Source: an uncultured Bacilli bacterium (lineage in GTDB: Bacteria; Bacillota_I; Bacilli_A; RF39; UBA660). From it: a stretch of DNA of 30,353 nt. The position numbers and the translations under genes are program-made. The notes beneath the pieces are model-generated. The model was not told where the DNA came from. It searched no databases and was given only the letters and a program-made list of their open reading frames with translations. The stretch lies in the NCBI GenBank assembly GCA_934101345.1, contig CAKOQV010000007.1:1-30353 (forward strand), written 5' to 3'. Of the stretch, positions 9,214 through 17,678 are shown piece after piece (positions within the stretch are counted from its first letter, which is position 1; each line of letters starts with the position of its first letter).

Positions 9214-10035
9214 ATGCCAGAATTACCTGAAGTAGAAACAGTTAAAGAATCTTTAAAATTAAGATTAAGTAATAAAAAAATAATTAGAGCTAGAGTTTTA
9301 TGGGATAATATTATTGCTTATCCTAGTAAAGATGAATTTATTAAAGAAATTGCTAATCAAACTATTCGTGATGTTAAAAGGAGAGGAAAATTTTTAATGT
9401 TTGATTTAGATGATTATTTTCTACTTTCTCATCTTAGAATGGAAGGTAAATATTTCTTTAAAAAGAGTGGTGATAATATAGATAAGCATGAGCATGTTAT
9501 ATTTGAACTAGACGATAATACTGAACTCAGATATAGGGATACTAGGAAGTTTGGTAAAATGTATCTTATTAAAAAAGAAGATATTGATAAAATAGGACCT
9601 TTAGTAGAACTTGGTCTTGAACCTTGGGATAATAAACTTACAAGTAAGTATTTACTTGATAAGTTTAAAAATAAAAGGCTACCTATTAAAACTGTACTCT
9701 TAGATCAAAGTATAATAGTTGGTATTGGAAATATATATGCTGATGAGATATTATTCTTATGTAAGATTAATCCATTAAAAAAATGTAATTTGATTACTGA
9801 AGAAGCTGCTGATAACATAATTAAGTATACGAGAAGTGTTCTTGAAGAAGCTATTAAAATGGGAGGTACTACGATTAGGACTTATAGTTCTGTAGATGGA
9901 GTACACGGACTATTTCAAAAAGAACTTTTAGTACATGGAAAAGATAAAGATACTTGTCCAGAGTGTAATACTAAAATAGAAAAAATTAGAGTGGGTGGAA
10001 GAGGTACTTATTATTGTCCTAATTGTCAGAAATAA
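9214..10035 (+). CDS. mutM: Formamidopyrimidine-DNA glycosylase (Fpg/MutM)
   Basis: A 273-residue bifunctional glycosylase/AP lyase that removes 8-oxoguanine and ring-opened purines in base excision repair. It begins PELPEVETV, giving the N-terminal proline nucleophile and the catalytic glutamate after Met removal. The usual lysine is in GKFLMFDL near residue 58, followed by LSHLRMEGKY. The C-terminal zinc finger is complete, with CPEC and CPNC flanking the arginine loop VGGRGTYY. Length matches the family. The ATG has AGAGGTGAT upstream. Adjacency to polA joins excision and gap filling in one transcript, as in several Firmicutes. Confidence 0.97.
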   Translation: MPELPEVETVKESLKLRLSNKKIIRARVLWDNIIAYPSKDEFIKEIANQTIRDVKRRGKFLMFDLDDYFLLSHLRMEGKYFFKKSGDNIDKHEHVIFELDDNTELRYRDTRKFGKMYLIKKEDIDKIGPLVELGLEPWDNKLTSKYLLDKFKNKRLPIKTVLLDQSIIVGIGNIYADEILFLCKINPLKKCNLITEEAADNIIKYTRSVLEEAIKMGGTTIRTYSSVDGVHGLFQKELLVHGKDKDTCPECNTKIEKIRVGGRGTYYCPNCQK

Positions 10036-10063
10036 CTTATTTACAATAATTTTACATTTAATT

Positions 10064-10093
10064 TGTAACCTATTTGGTTACATTTTTCTTTTT
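10064..10093 (+). terminator. Terminator after mutM
   Basis: A 7-bp stem TGTAACC / GGTTACA (10064-10070, 10076-10082) with loop TATTT, followed by a long T-rich tract. Confidence 0.8.
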
Positions 10094-10142
10094 TTATTGA
10101 CTTTACTATTATATATATGTTACCTTATGTTTGGTGAAAGTT

Positions 10143-10550
10143 ATGAATGATGAAATGTTTAGATTAGCACTTATTGATATTACTAATGATGATTTACTTA
10201 ATGATTTTGTTAATGATATATTTGGATATGATTTTGATTTAAAAAGGAAAGAATATGTCTATATTCAATATAAAATTGTAGATGATAATATTATCCTTAA
10301 TATTTATGATAATAAGAATAGTAATAGATTTAAGGCTTATATATTTACTTTAAATGATATTGGTAGTGATGAAAACTCTAGATATATTAATGTTAAGAAA
10401 GAATATGATAAATATAAAAGTGGTAATAGAGATAAATTATGTTTATTATCAAGTCTATTATTTACTAAAGATAATAATGAAAAAATAGAGATTATTAATT
10501 CTCTATTTAGTTGTAAAATTAAAGATATATTTAATCATTATTTTCTTTAA
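10143..10550 (+). CDS. Hypothetical protein, 135 residues
   Basis: I do not recognise this protein. From the ATG at 10143 it gives 135 residues; a TTG 12 bases upstream is in frame, but GGTGAAAG at 10133-10140 fits the ATG better. It is soluble and acidic at the start (NDEMFRLALIDITNDDLLNDFVNDIF), has alternating hydrophobic beta-like segments in the middle (YVYIQYKIVDDNIILNIYD and FKAYIFTL), and a more basic, helical C-terminal half. No signal peptide, membrane segment or metal motif is visible. A TTGACT at 10097 may be its -35 element, but the -10 is poor. Its last 20 bases overlap the end of the convergent tmcAL gene. Codon use matches its neighbours. Confidence 0.6.
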   Translation: MNDEMFRLALIDITNDDLLNDFVNDIFGYDFDLKRKEYVYIQYKIVDDNIILNIYDNKNSNRFKAYIFTLNDIGSDENSRYINVKKEYDKYKSGNRDKLCLLSSLLFTKDNNEKIEIINSLFSCKIKDIFNHYFL

Positions 10551-11673
10551 TTATTGGTTTTATTTGATACTCTTTTTTGATAAGACTAGAGGAAGTAAAT
10601 AATGAATATATCTTAGTAACTCTATATTCTATATCTAATACTTTAGATATGTTTTTTTTATATCCTGTTATTATAGGAATAGTTATATTCTTTTTTATTT
10701 TACTTAGGTATTCTTGTCCTTTGGTAGTGAAACCTAATACTCTAATATAATCTATATCTATATTTGATGCTTCTTCTTTTGTAAAACTAGTTAATATATG
10801 TAGTAACATTCTAGATATTTTATTATATGTATATCGTTTAGTTTTTATATTTTGTATTAACTCTTCATAAGTAGTTACTTTAGTGATATTATCTATTATT
10901 CTTCCCTCAATACCTTCATCTACTGTCTGATATTTATTTATATTAATATCTTCAGATAATACTTTATATTTTAATATATCTAAATAATTATTCATACTTA
11001 CTTTGTATAAAAGTTTTTTATCAAATGGTATTAAATTATCAATATCTTGATTATCTGCAGACATTTTCCTTATATTACTAGCAGAACTAATATTATTCTT
11101 TATTTCACATCCATGATATGAAGTTGTTCTTTTGATATTGGTATATTTTATATTATATTTATTTAATTTTATTTGTTTTATATATGATAGTGCAAGTAAA
11201 TCATTTGGTGTATCTACTTTTACATTTGTTATATCTTCGAGAGCTTTATTAGTACTAGTAGCATAGTTTAAGCCTGTACTTAGATATTGTTTTACTTTTT
11301 CTTGATATTCTTTATTATTTATTTGAATATTTGCGAGTAATTCTAAGTCCTCAATGGTATCTCTTTCTGTTCCAAATACTAGTGTATCTATACCTAGATA
11401 ATTTAGTATCTTTACTGAGCCTTCTGCAAAGATGTCTGAAGCCTGCGTAGAATAAACAAAAGGTAGTTCTATTACTAAATCTATACCATTATCTAATGCT
11501 ATTTTAGTTTTATCCCATTTATTTAATAATGAAATATCTCCCCTTTGGGTAAATGAAGAAGATACCACTGTGATTATTGTACTATCTGGATATCTTTTTT
11601 TTATTTCTTTTATTTGATATAAATGACCATTGTGAAATGGATTATATTCTGCGATTATACCAATTCTATGCAT
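10531..11673 (-). CDS. tmcAL: tRNA(Met) cytidine acetate ligase (TmcAL, YlbM family)
   Basis: A 380-residue enzyme that uses ATP and acetate to form N4-acetylcytidine at the wobble position of elongator tRNA(Met). The N-terminal nucleotidyltransferase fold shows GIIAEYNPFHNGHLYQI, with the HxGH nucleotide-binding motif, followed by the family signatures SSSFTQRGDISLLNKWDK and ELPFVYSTQASDIFAEG. Later the conserved R(R/T)TSYHG-like stretch and the SASNIRKM motif appear. The ATG at 11673 is preferred over a GTG at 11682 because GGTGA overlaps that GTG and sits correctly for the ATG; the family also starts just before the GII motif. It converges on the hypothetical gene with a 20-base overlap. 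Confidence 0.93.
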   Translation of the reverse strand: MHRIGIIAEYNPFHNGHLYQIKEIKKRYPDSTIITVVSSSFTQRGDISLLNKWDKTKIALDNGIDLVIELPFVYSTQASDIFAEGSVKILNYLGIDTLVFGTERDTIEDLELLANIQINNKEYQEKVKQYLSTGLNYATSTNKALEDITNVKVDTPNDLLALSYIKQIKLNKYNIKYTNIKRTTSYHGCEIKNNISSASNIRKMSADNQDIDNLIPFDKKLLYKVSMNNYLDILKYKVLSEDININKYQTVDEGIEGRIIDNITKVTTYEELIQNIKTKRYTYNKISRMLLHILTSFTKEEASNIDIDYIRVLGFTTKGQEYLSKIKKNITIPIITGYKKNISKVLDIEYRVTKIYSLFTSSSLIKKEYQIKPIIKENND

Positions 11674-11725
11674 AATTATCACCGGTTATATAATAACATA
11701 TTTGACCAAATAATGCAAAGAAAAT

Positions 11726-11739
11726 ATTTCCCGGGAAAT
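11726..11739. promoter_or_regulatory. Noc-binding-site-like palindrome (NBS 2)
   Basis: A perfect ATTTCCCGGGAAAT in the divergent gap between tmcAL and the GT2 gene. The flanks (ATATTTC, GAAATAA) are less symmetric than in the other copies. Confidence 0.8.
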
Positions 11740-11783
11740 AATTTTAATTAAGGTATGTAGAATTGGCTTTTATATAATAGATT

Positions 11784-11842
11784 TTAAATTAAGACTTTAG
11801 CAAAGGCTTAATTTAACACTCAAAGACTATAGGCTTAGAATG
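11784..11842 (+). repeat. Conserved-loop hairpin cluster 3 (two hairpins)
   Basis: Hairpin a: TTAAATTAAG / CTTAATTTAA (11784-11793, 11807-11816), a perfect 10 bp, with loop ACTTTAGCAAAGG. Above an A.G mismatch this loop can continue as CTTT/AAAG. Hairpin b: CACTCAAAG / CTTAGAATG (11817-11825, 11834-11842), with two mismatches and loop ACTATAGG. No T-run follows. Confidence 0.8.
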
Positions 11843-11851
11843 AACATATGC

Positions 11852-11880
11852 TTGTTTATTAATTTATTGTATGATATAAT
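11852..11880 (+). promoter_or_regulatory. Promoter of the GT2 glycosyltransferase gene
   Basis: TTGTTT (11852-11857) and TATAAT (11875-11880) with 17-bp spacing, 29 bp before the start codon and just after hairpin cluster 3. Confidence 0.6.
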
Positions 11881-11909
11881 ACACTTGTAATTTGAAGTGA
11901 GGTTATTAT

Positions 11910-13424
11910 ATGTATTTAATAAATATTATAAGTTCAATAGGAGAGCATTATTTATCTTGGCGACATGTATATAATGTCATAGGTAGTGTTTTAACTATAT
12001 TGATGGTCTATAAAACAGTTTATTGGCTTATTGGTTTATTCTTTACTAGAAAGTTTAAACCCGCAAAGAAAAAACATAAATATGCTATTTTAATAGCGGC
12101 GAGAAATGAAAAGAATGTTATTGGTAATTTACTGGATAGTATAAATAAACAAGATTATCCTGGTGAGCTTCTTACTACTTTTGTAGTTGCAGATAATTGT
12201 ACTGATAATACTGCTGAAATTGCTAGAAAGCATGGGGCAGTCTGCTACGAAAGATTTGATAATGAACATAAAACTAAAGGTTTTGCTCTTCAGTATCTTC
12301 TAGAAAAAATTGAAGAAGAATATGGTAGAATGAGTTTTGAAGGATATTTTATATTTGATGCCGATAATCTTTTAAAGAGTAATTATATTAGTAAAATGAA
12401 TGATGCTTTTGATTCCGGAGAAAAAATTATTACTTCTTATAGAAATACTAAAAACTTTGATGAAAACTGGATAGCATCTACATATGCAATACATTGGATT
12501 AGATCTATTAGATGTAATCATAGGGCTAGATCAGTACTTAGACTAGCTACGAATATACAAGGAACAGGATTTTTATTTACTAATGAGATTGTAAAAAATG
12601 GTTGGCATTATACTTCTCTTACTGAAGATAGAGCACTTACTGCGGATGCTGTAGCACAAGGATATAGAATATCTTATCAAGATGAGGCTATGTTCTATGA
12701 TGAGCAACCTACTAGTTTAAAAGTTGCTTTAAGACAAAGAACTAGATGGTCTAAAGGTCATTTACTTGCTTTTATTGAATCTGGACCATATCTATTTATT
12801 AATATATTCTTTGGTAAATTATTCTTAAAAACTAGATGGCAAGAAAAAAAGAAGAAAAAAGAGAAAAAAACATTTAAGAGTGTTATGTTATCTATCATAG
12901 AATCTATTAGACATAGATTTGCTTCTTTTGATACTTTAATGCAACTTACTCCATTTTCAGTATTTAATCTTGCTAGATGGCTAATTGTTGTAGTTATTAT
13001 GTATGGCTGCTACTGCTATAACATAGGAATTAATGGTAGTAATTTGTTTAGTGGTAGTACTTATTTAGCAAAGGCTCTTAGAAGTTTATTTGAAATTAAG
13101 ATAGTAATTAATCCTGGTATTAATGCTTTCTTTATAGGAATGCTTATTTCTATTTGGTTTAGACTTTTATATAGAATAGGTATGTACTTTCAAGATATGT
13201 GGATAGCAGTTTATGTGTTTATTATTGAAAGAAAAAATATTAAAAATATTCCTTTTATGAAGAAAGTATTGTATACTTTAACTTGGCCTACATTTGATAT
13301 AATTGGTAGATATAGTACCTATGCTGCTTTATTTATGAAAGTTACTTGGAAGCCTATTCCTCACGATAGTAAAGTTACTATTGATGATATTCATAATAAT
13401 AAAGAAAAGAACTCTAATTCTTAG
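11910..13424 (+). CDS. Membrane-bound family 2 glycosyltransferase
   Basis: A 504-residue integral membrane glycosyltransferase with the architecture of processive GT2 enzymes (cellulose synthase/IcaA type). An N-terminal membrane segment (about 15-45) precedes the GT-A domain: ILIAARNEKNVIGNLLDSI for nucleotide-sugar binding, FDADN as the metal-binding DxD, SLTEDRAL with the catalytic aspartate, and RQRTRWSKGH, the Q(Q/R)xRW motif. A basic loop (KKKKKEKK, near residue 313) and three to four C-terminal membrane helices follow. The sugar and polymer cannot be read from sequence. The ATG has GTGAGG upstream. It converges on the LtaS-like gene with a 12-bp gap and a shared terminator, so a common cell-envelope role is possible but not shown. 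Confidence 0.85.
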   Translation: MYLINIISSIGEHYLSWRHVYNVIGSVLTILMVYKTVYWLIGLFFTRKFKPAKKKHKYAILIAARNEKNVIGNLLDSINKQDYPGELLTTFVVADNCTDNTAEIARKHGAVCYERFDNEHKTKGFALQYLLEKIEEEYGRMSFEGYFIFDADNLLKSNYISKMNDAFDSGEKIITSYRNTKNFDENWIASTYAIHWIRSIRCNHRARSVLRLATNIQGTGFLFTNEIVKNGWHYTSLTEDRALTADAVAQGYRISYQDEAMFYDEQPTSLKVALRQRTRWSKGHLLAFIESGPYLFINIFFGKLFLKTRWQEKKKKKEKKTFKSVMLSIIESIRHRFASFDTLMQLTPFSVFNLARWLIVVVIMYGCYCYNIGINGSNLFSGSTYLAKALRSLFEIKIVINPGINAFFIGMLISIWFRLLYRIGMYFQDMWIAVYVFIIERKNIKNIPFMKKVLYTLTWPTFDIIGRYSTYAALFMKVTWKPIPHDSKVTIDDIHNNKEKNSNS

Positions 13425-13438
13425 GAACTAGAGTTTTT
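13408..13438. terminator. Shared terminator of GT2 and LtaS-like genes
   Basis: AACTCTA / TAGAGTT (13410-13416, 13429-13435) followed by TTT, with A-rich bases on the other side. It overlaps the end of the GT2 gene and serves both convergent genes. Confidence 0.65.
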
Positions 13439-15428
13439 ATATTGTTTTATTTTGTCTTTCTTTTATTTGTTTAAAATAATTATATTTTAATGTTAAATCA
13501 TTTTTCTTTATTAGATAATTTATATAGTAGTTTTTATCTTCGAGTAGTAAACTATCTATTTCTTTGCCTTTGGTTACAACACCACCATCTACATAGATAC
13601 TTCCATCATACCATGAATAATCACTAAAGAATACTGAACCATGATAGTTATTATCTAAAGCATCAGTACCTATATAATAATTTGAATTATAATCTATTCC
13701 ATATAGATTTAATATTGTTGGGAGTACATTTAACTGTGATGTTACTTCTTTAATTGTTTTTTTATCTTTATTGTTATGCCATATAAAGAATGGTGTATGA
13801 TTAATTAGGTTATTGTCTGTTTCTTTATATTTATCTAAGATAGTTTGATCTGATAATGTATATAGATAATGGTCTGTAAATACAACAATTGTTGTGTTAT
13901 CTAGTAAATTTCTTTCTGTTAATTCATTTAATAATAATTCCATCATATAATCTGTTTCTTTTGCCTGTCTCCTAGCACAAGATTCTTCAGTCATTTCTGG
14001 ATATACATAATCTTTTGGTAACTCCTCTAAGTTGTTTTCACTTAAGTAATCTAGTGTTAATAACTTTCTACAATTACCTTTTTCTGTTGTAAATGGCATA
14101 TGATTAGTATAAGTTATGATATAATTAACAAATTTTTCATTTTCAAACATTTTTTCTTTGAATGTTTCATTTAATATTAATTCTCTATCTAAAACATAAG
14201 AATCATCTTTATATGTTCCTAAATCTACTAGTCCATAATAATTATCGTAGCCCCAGTTTTTATAGTTGGCTCCTCGCGAGTAGTATTCACTAGTATTCAT
14301 ATGAAAGGCATTAACTGTGTATCCTTTATTTTTGAATAGATGGGCTAATGAATATGGAAATGTATTTTTATTAAAAGTATAAGCATTTTGTGTATATGAT
14401 AAAGGAGTTATAAATCCTGTATTAACTGCAAACTCTGAGTTAAATGTAGAACCTCCTCCATTGTAATATGAATAATGATTAGTAAAGTTAATACTATTAT
14501 TCATCATTTTATATAATGTAGGAGTATCTTCTTCAGTAATTAGCCAGTTATCTATTCCTTCAAGCTGTACTATTATTAAATTGTTATCTTTATATTTTCC
14601 TGTGTACTTATTTGTCTCTTTTGTCTCCTCTTTATTATATTCTTCCTCAAGGAATGTTAAATCTTCTTCGTTTGTTGTCTTCTTGGCTTTTATAAATGTT
14701 ACATAGAAATTTCTTACTGTATATTCATACACTCCTGATACCATCATGCTTTTATTGTTATCATTAAAACTCATATATATATTTCTAGGATTTCTCCATG
14801 TACTCCAAGTAAGTTCTTCATTTGGAGTACCTAATAGAAATGGTATTATAAAATGTAATATTAGAAAAGCAAAAAATACTTTTATTACATTTTTTAAATT
14901 TGTTTTATTTCTACTTGGATAAAACTTTAATCCTAAAATAAACGATCCTATTATTGGTACCATTAATATGTATACCCAAATATTACAATCTTTTATAGCA
15001 TCTAGAAAATATTCAGAACCTTCTCCTACAAGTAAGACCATACTAAAGTCAAAGAATGTTCCTGTCATAGAATAATATATATTATTTACTGTATATATTG
15101 CAAATGATAATATAAAGAAGATAATATATATTGTCTTTCCAATTTTTTTCTTATAGAATAGAGAAGCTCCTAGTACAAAGAATATCCATGATAGAGTAAA
15201 TAGTATTGGTACTAATTTCATAATTCCATAAAAATGAATTTTGTATCCTAATATTTTAGTAAATAAGTCTATTAATATAAATGGTAGTGCTAATATTAAT
15301 ATGTAATAGTATTTCTTTATTATATCTAATATCTTATTTAGTATCTTTTTTATATCAATATTTTTCTTTTTTATTTTATTATGTCTACTTTTATTTTTCT
15401 TTTTAATATTTTTTACTTCTTTTGACAC
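13437..15428 (-). CDS. LtaS-like phosphoglycerol transferase / sulfatase-fold membrane enzyme
   Basis: A 663-residue enzyme of the lipoteichoic acid synthase family, which moves glycerol phosphate from phosphatidylglycerol to a growing polymer outside the cell. A very basic N-terminus is followed by five predicted membrane helices (within about 38-215), then the extracellular alkaline-phosphatase/sulfatase fold. Visible sites: the metal-binding acid in LIIVQLEGID, the threonine nucleophile in GGGSTFNSEFAVNTGF, and the metal site VFTDHYLY. Length is close to Bacillus LtaS (about 650). The first metal motif is LEGID instead of the usual LES, so it may be a paralogue with another acceptor. The start is a GTG at 15428 with GGTGAT upstream. 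No gene symbol is given because several paralogues exist. Confidence 0.85.
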   Translation of the reverse strand: MSKEVKNIKKKNKSRHNKIKKKNIDIKKILNKILDIIKKYYYILILALPFILIDLFTKILGYKIHFYGIMKLVPILFTLSWIFFVLGASLFYKKKIGKTIYIIFFILSFAIYTVNNIYYSMTGTFFDFSMVLLVGEGSEYFLDAIKDCNIWVYILMVPIIGSFILGLKFYPSRNKTNLKNVIKVFFAFLILHFIIPFLLGTPNEELTWSTWRNPRNIYMSFNDNNKSMMVSGVYEYTVRNFYVTFIKAKKTTNEEDLTFLEEEYNKEETKETNKYTGKYKDNNLIIVQLEGIDNWLITEEDTPTLYKMMNNSINFTNHYSYYNGGGSTFNSEFAVNTGFITPLSYTQNAYTFNKNTFPYSLAHLFKNKGYTVNAFHMNTSEYYSRGANYKNWGYDNYYGLVDLGTYKDDSYVLDRELILNETFKEKMFENEKFVNYIITYTNHMPFTTEKGNCRKLLTLDYLSENNLEELPKDYVYPEMTEESCARRQAKETDYMMELLLNELTERNLLDNTTIVVFTDHYLYTLSDQTILDKYKETDNNLINHTPFFIWHNNKDKKTIKEVTSQLNVLPTILNLYGIDYNSNYYIGTDALDNNYHGSVFFSDYSWYDGSIYVDGGVVTKGKEIDSLLLEDKNYYINYLIKKNDLTLKYNYFKQIKERQNKTI

Positions 15429-15496
15429 CTAAATCACCACTACTGAAATTATACTATAATATTACCTTTTTGTAAATATTTTACGAGAAATGGTAA

Positions 15497-15550
15497 AATT
15501 ACTACGACTTTGGCTTAGTAATTCTTTTTGAAGACCTGAGGCTTCAAAAA
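15497..15550 (+). repeat. Conserved-loop hairpin cluster 4 (two hairpins)
   Basis: Hairpin a: AATTACTACG / CTTAGTAATT (15497-15506, 15514-15523) with one mismatch and loop ACTTTGG. Hairpin b: TTTTTGAAG / CTTCAAAAA (15525-15533, 15542-15550), perfect, with loop ACCTGAGG. A short direct repeat (GCGAGCAATGAAATGCGAG) follows at about 15553-15571. The cluster lies in the divergent gap between the LtaS-like gene and herA. Confidence 0.8.
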
Positions 15551-15611
15551 CAGCGAGCAATGAAATGCGAGATGAAATAAATAAAAAACTATTTTCTTTT
15601 TAATATTTATT

Positions 15612-15620
15612 TGGTATAAT
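15612..15620 (+). promoter_or_regulatory. Extended -10 promoter of herA
   Basis: TGG-TATAAT (extended -10 type) lies 34 bp before the ATG. No good -35 is visible at the usual distance (TTTTCT). Confidence 0.5.
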
Positions 15621-15654
15621 TTAGTTATGATAAAGATAGAAGGAAGGGCTAGTT

Positions 15655-17415
15655 ATGTTTAAAGAAATTACCGCAATTAGTAAAAATTATGCTATTGTTA
15701 AAATTGATAATGTAATTAATGATGACTTACTTAATTTAAATGTTATTTTTGAAGAAAATAATAAAAAAATACTAGGAGAAATTGAAGAAATAATTAATAG
15801 TGAAGCTAAAATTACTTTTCTAGGTGAGTTTATTAATGATAAGTTTTTTGATGGTATTATTAGAAAACCTAGTATTAATGCTAAAATAAGAATAATTAAT
15901 GGTAATGAACTAGCAGAACTTACTGGCTACAATGATAGTACGGCAATGATGCTTGGACTATCTCCTTTATATAATAATAGTCCTGTTAAAATTAATATTG
16001 ATGATATGTGGAGTAATCATACCGCTATATTTGGCAATACTGGTAGTGGTAAAACATATGGTGTAGCTAGACTAGTACAAAATTTATTTACTATGCCTAA
16101 TTATATTCCATTTAATAGTGTTATATTTATATTTAATAATACTGATGAATATGATAATGCCTTTAAATCTATTAATAGCTATAATTTTAACTTTAATTAT
16201 AAGATGTTTAGTACTGATACAGATAGTAATAATAGTATTTTAAAATTACCTTTATGGCTTATGTCAGTAGATGATTACGCTAATTTACTTGATGTTAGTG
16301 CTTATAGTCAAATTATGGTTATTGAAAAAATGCTTAATTATGTTTCTTTATTTGCAAGAAATGATGAAGAATCTAATAAGTATAAGAATCACTTAATTGC
16401 TACCGCTATTACATCAGTTCTTTATTCTAATCAAGTATCTGCAAGAATAAGGGATCAAATATTTTCTATTTTAACTAGTTGTAGTACTAAAGAACTTAAT
16501 TTAGATGTTGAAGTTCCTGGTGTTGGTTATACGAGACAGTTTAGAAAATGTTTTGAAATAGATAGTCAAGGACAGTTTGCTGAAAGAGTTCTTATTACAG
16601 AATATATTAAGAAATTTATTGATAATGATACTAAGTGGAAAGAAGATTATACACCTGTATATTTTACTATTGATGATTTAGAGGAAGCACTTAACTTTAC
16701 TTTAATATCTGAAGGAGTTCTTCTTAATGAGAAATCTTATGCAGAAGGTACTGCTTTAAAAGTTAAATTACATAGTATTGCTAATAGTTCTTTGAGAAGT
16801 TATTTTGAAGTAGAAAAGTTTTGTACTATTAATGAATTTATATCTGACTTAATACTAGTGGATGGTAATAAGAGGGCACAAATTATTAATTTTGTACTTG
16901 AAGGTATCGATGATAGATTTGCTAAAGCTCTTGTTAAAATTTATTCTAGAATATTCTTTAACTTTATGAAGAGTCTTCCTTCAAGAGGTTCTATGCCTAT
17001 TAATATCATGCTTGAAGAGGCACATAGATACGTTCAAAAAGATATTGATAACGATATACTCGGATATAATATATTTGAAAGAATAGCTAAGGAAGGTAGA
17101 AAATTTGGCGTTATGATGGATTTAGTAACACAAAGACCTACTGAATTATCTGAAACTGTATTATCGCAATGTAGTAACTTTTTGATATTTAAGATTAATC
17201 ATCCAGCTGACTTAGAATATATTGAAAAGATGGTACCAAATATTAGTAGTGATGTTTTAGAAAAGCAAAAATCACTTCAAGCAGGTACTTGTGTGGCTTT
17301 TGGAAAAATGATGAAGATACCTATGATTGTAAAAATGGAACTTCCTAACCCAGAACCACAGAGTTCAAATGCTCATGTATTTGACAAATGGATGATACAG
17401 TGGAAAACTAATTAA
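15655..17415 (+). CDS. herA: HerA-like DUF87 ATPase
   Basis: A 586-residue ATPase of the HerA/FtsK superfamily, which forms hexameric DNA translocases. The N-terminal about 115 residues fit the HAS-barrel that precedes the HerA core. The core has Walker A IFGNTGSGKTYG (about residues 123-134), Walker B INIMLEEAHRYV (about 447-458), and the arginine-finger/sensor region FERIAKEGRKFGVMMDLVTQRP, followed by CSNFLIFKINHPADLEYI. In archaea HerA pairs with the NurA nuclease in end resection, and in bacteria with SIR2, DUF4297 or other effectors in antiphage systems. No such partner adjoins this gene; it sits directly before oriC and dnaA. GGAAGGG precedes the ATG. The family call is secure; the role here is open. 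Confidence 0.85.
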   Translation: MFKEITAISKNYAIVKIDNVINDDLLNLNVIFEENNKKILGEIEEIINSEAKITFLGEFINDKFFDGIIRKPSINAKIRIINGNELAELTGYNDSTAMMLGLSPLYNNSPVKINIDDMWSNHTAIFGNTGSGKTYGVARLVQNLFTMPNYIPFNSVIFIFNNTDEYDNAFKSINSYNFNFNYKMFSTDTDSNNSILKLPLWLMSVDDYANLLDVSAYSQIMVIEKMLNYVSLFARNDEESNKYKNHLIATAITSVLYSNQVSARIRDQIFSILTSCSTKELNLDVEVPGVGYTRQFRKCFEIDSQGQFAERVLITEYIKKFIDNDTKWKEDYTPVYFTIDDLEEALNFTLISEGVLLNEKSYAEGTALKVKLHSIANSSLRSYFEVEKFCTINEFISDLILVDGNKRAQIINFVLEGIDDRFAKALVKIYSRIFFNFMKSLPSRGSMPINIMLEEAHRYVQKDIDNDILGYNIFERIAKEGRKFGVMMDLVTQRPTELSETVLSQCSNFLIFKINHPADLEYIEKMVPNISSDVLEKQKSLQAGTCVAFGKMMKIPMIVKMELPNPEPQSSNAHVFDKWMIQWKTN

Positions 17416-17418
17416 TGT

Positions 17419-17446
17419 AAAGCCTTATAAATAAAGGCTTTTTTTA
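17419..17446 (+). terminator. Terminator after herA
   Basis: AAAGCCTT / AAGGCTTT (17419-17426, 17434-17441) followed by a T-run. It separates herA from the origin region. Confidence 0.85.
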
Positions 17447-17447
17447 T

Positions 17448-17526
17448 GTATCAACAATATCCACAGGGTTGTGGAAAAGTAAATTAACACCTGTTAATAA
17501 TAAAATTCGACAAAATTTGTGGATAA
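17448..17526. other. oriC: oriC, upstream DnaA-box cluster
   Basis: Four DnaA-box-like 9-mers lie within 79 bp. Plus strand, tandem: GTATCAACA (17448-17456) and ATATCCACA (17457-17465). Minus strand: TTTTCCACA (17470-17478) and a perfect TTATCCACA (17518-17526). Between them is the inverted repeat TTAACACCTGTTAA (17484-17497). AT-rich sequence follows up to the dnaA promoter. This matches the upstream half of the bipartite Bacillus-type origin. Confidence 0.8.
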
Positions 17527-17614
17527 TCCTTTAAAACACTTATTTTATATGGTATTATATTGTTGAAAAGATGTTTATAACTTGTTAATTTACATGTTTA
17601 TTAAAATTTTGTAC

Positions 17615-17642
17615 TAGACAAATTTAAAATTTGTTATATAAT
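17615..17642 (+). promoter_or_regulatory. dnaA promoter
   Basis: TAGACA (17615-17620) and TATAAT (17637-17642) with 16-bp spacing, 36 bp before the start. It lies downstream of the DnaA boxes, which suggests autoregulation as known in other bacteria. Confidence 0.65.
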
Positions 17643-17678
17643 AATGTTTATGAGGTACTTAGTTAGGAGGTTTTGCGA

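Noticed and set aside
15655..17415. A HerA-based antiphage defence system
   Set aside because: No effector gene (SIR2, DUF4297, NurA-like) adjoins it; both neighbours are ordinary chromosomal genes.
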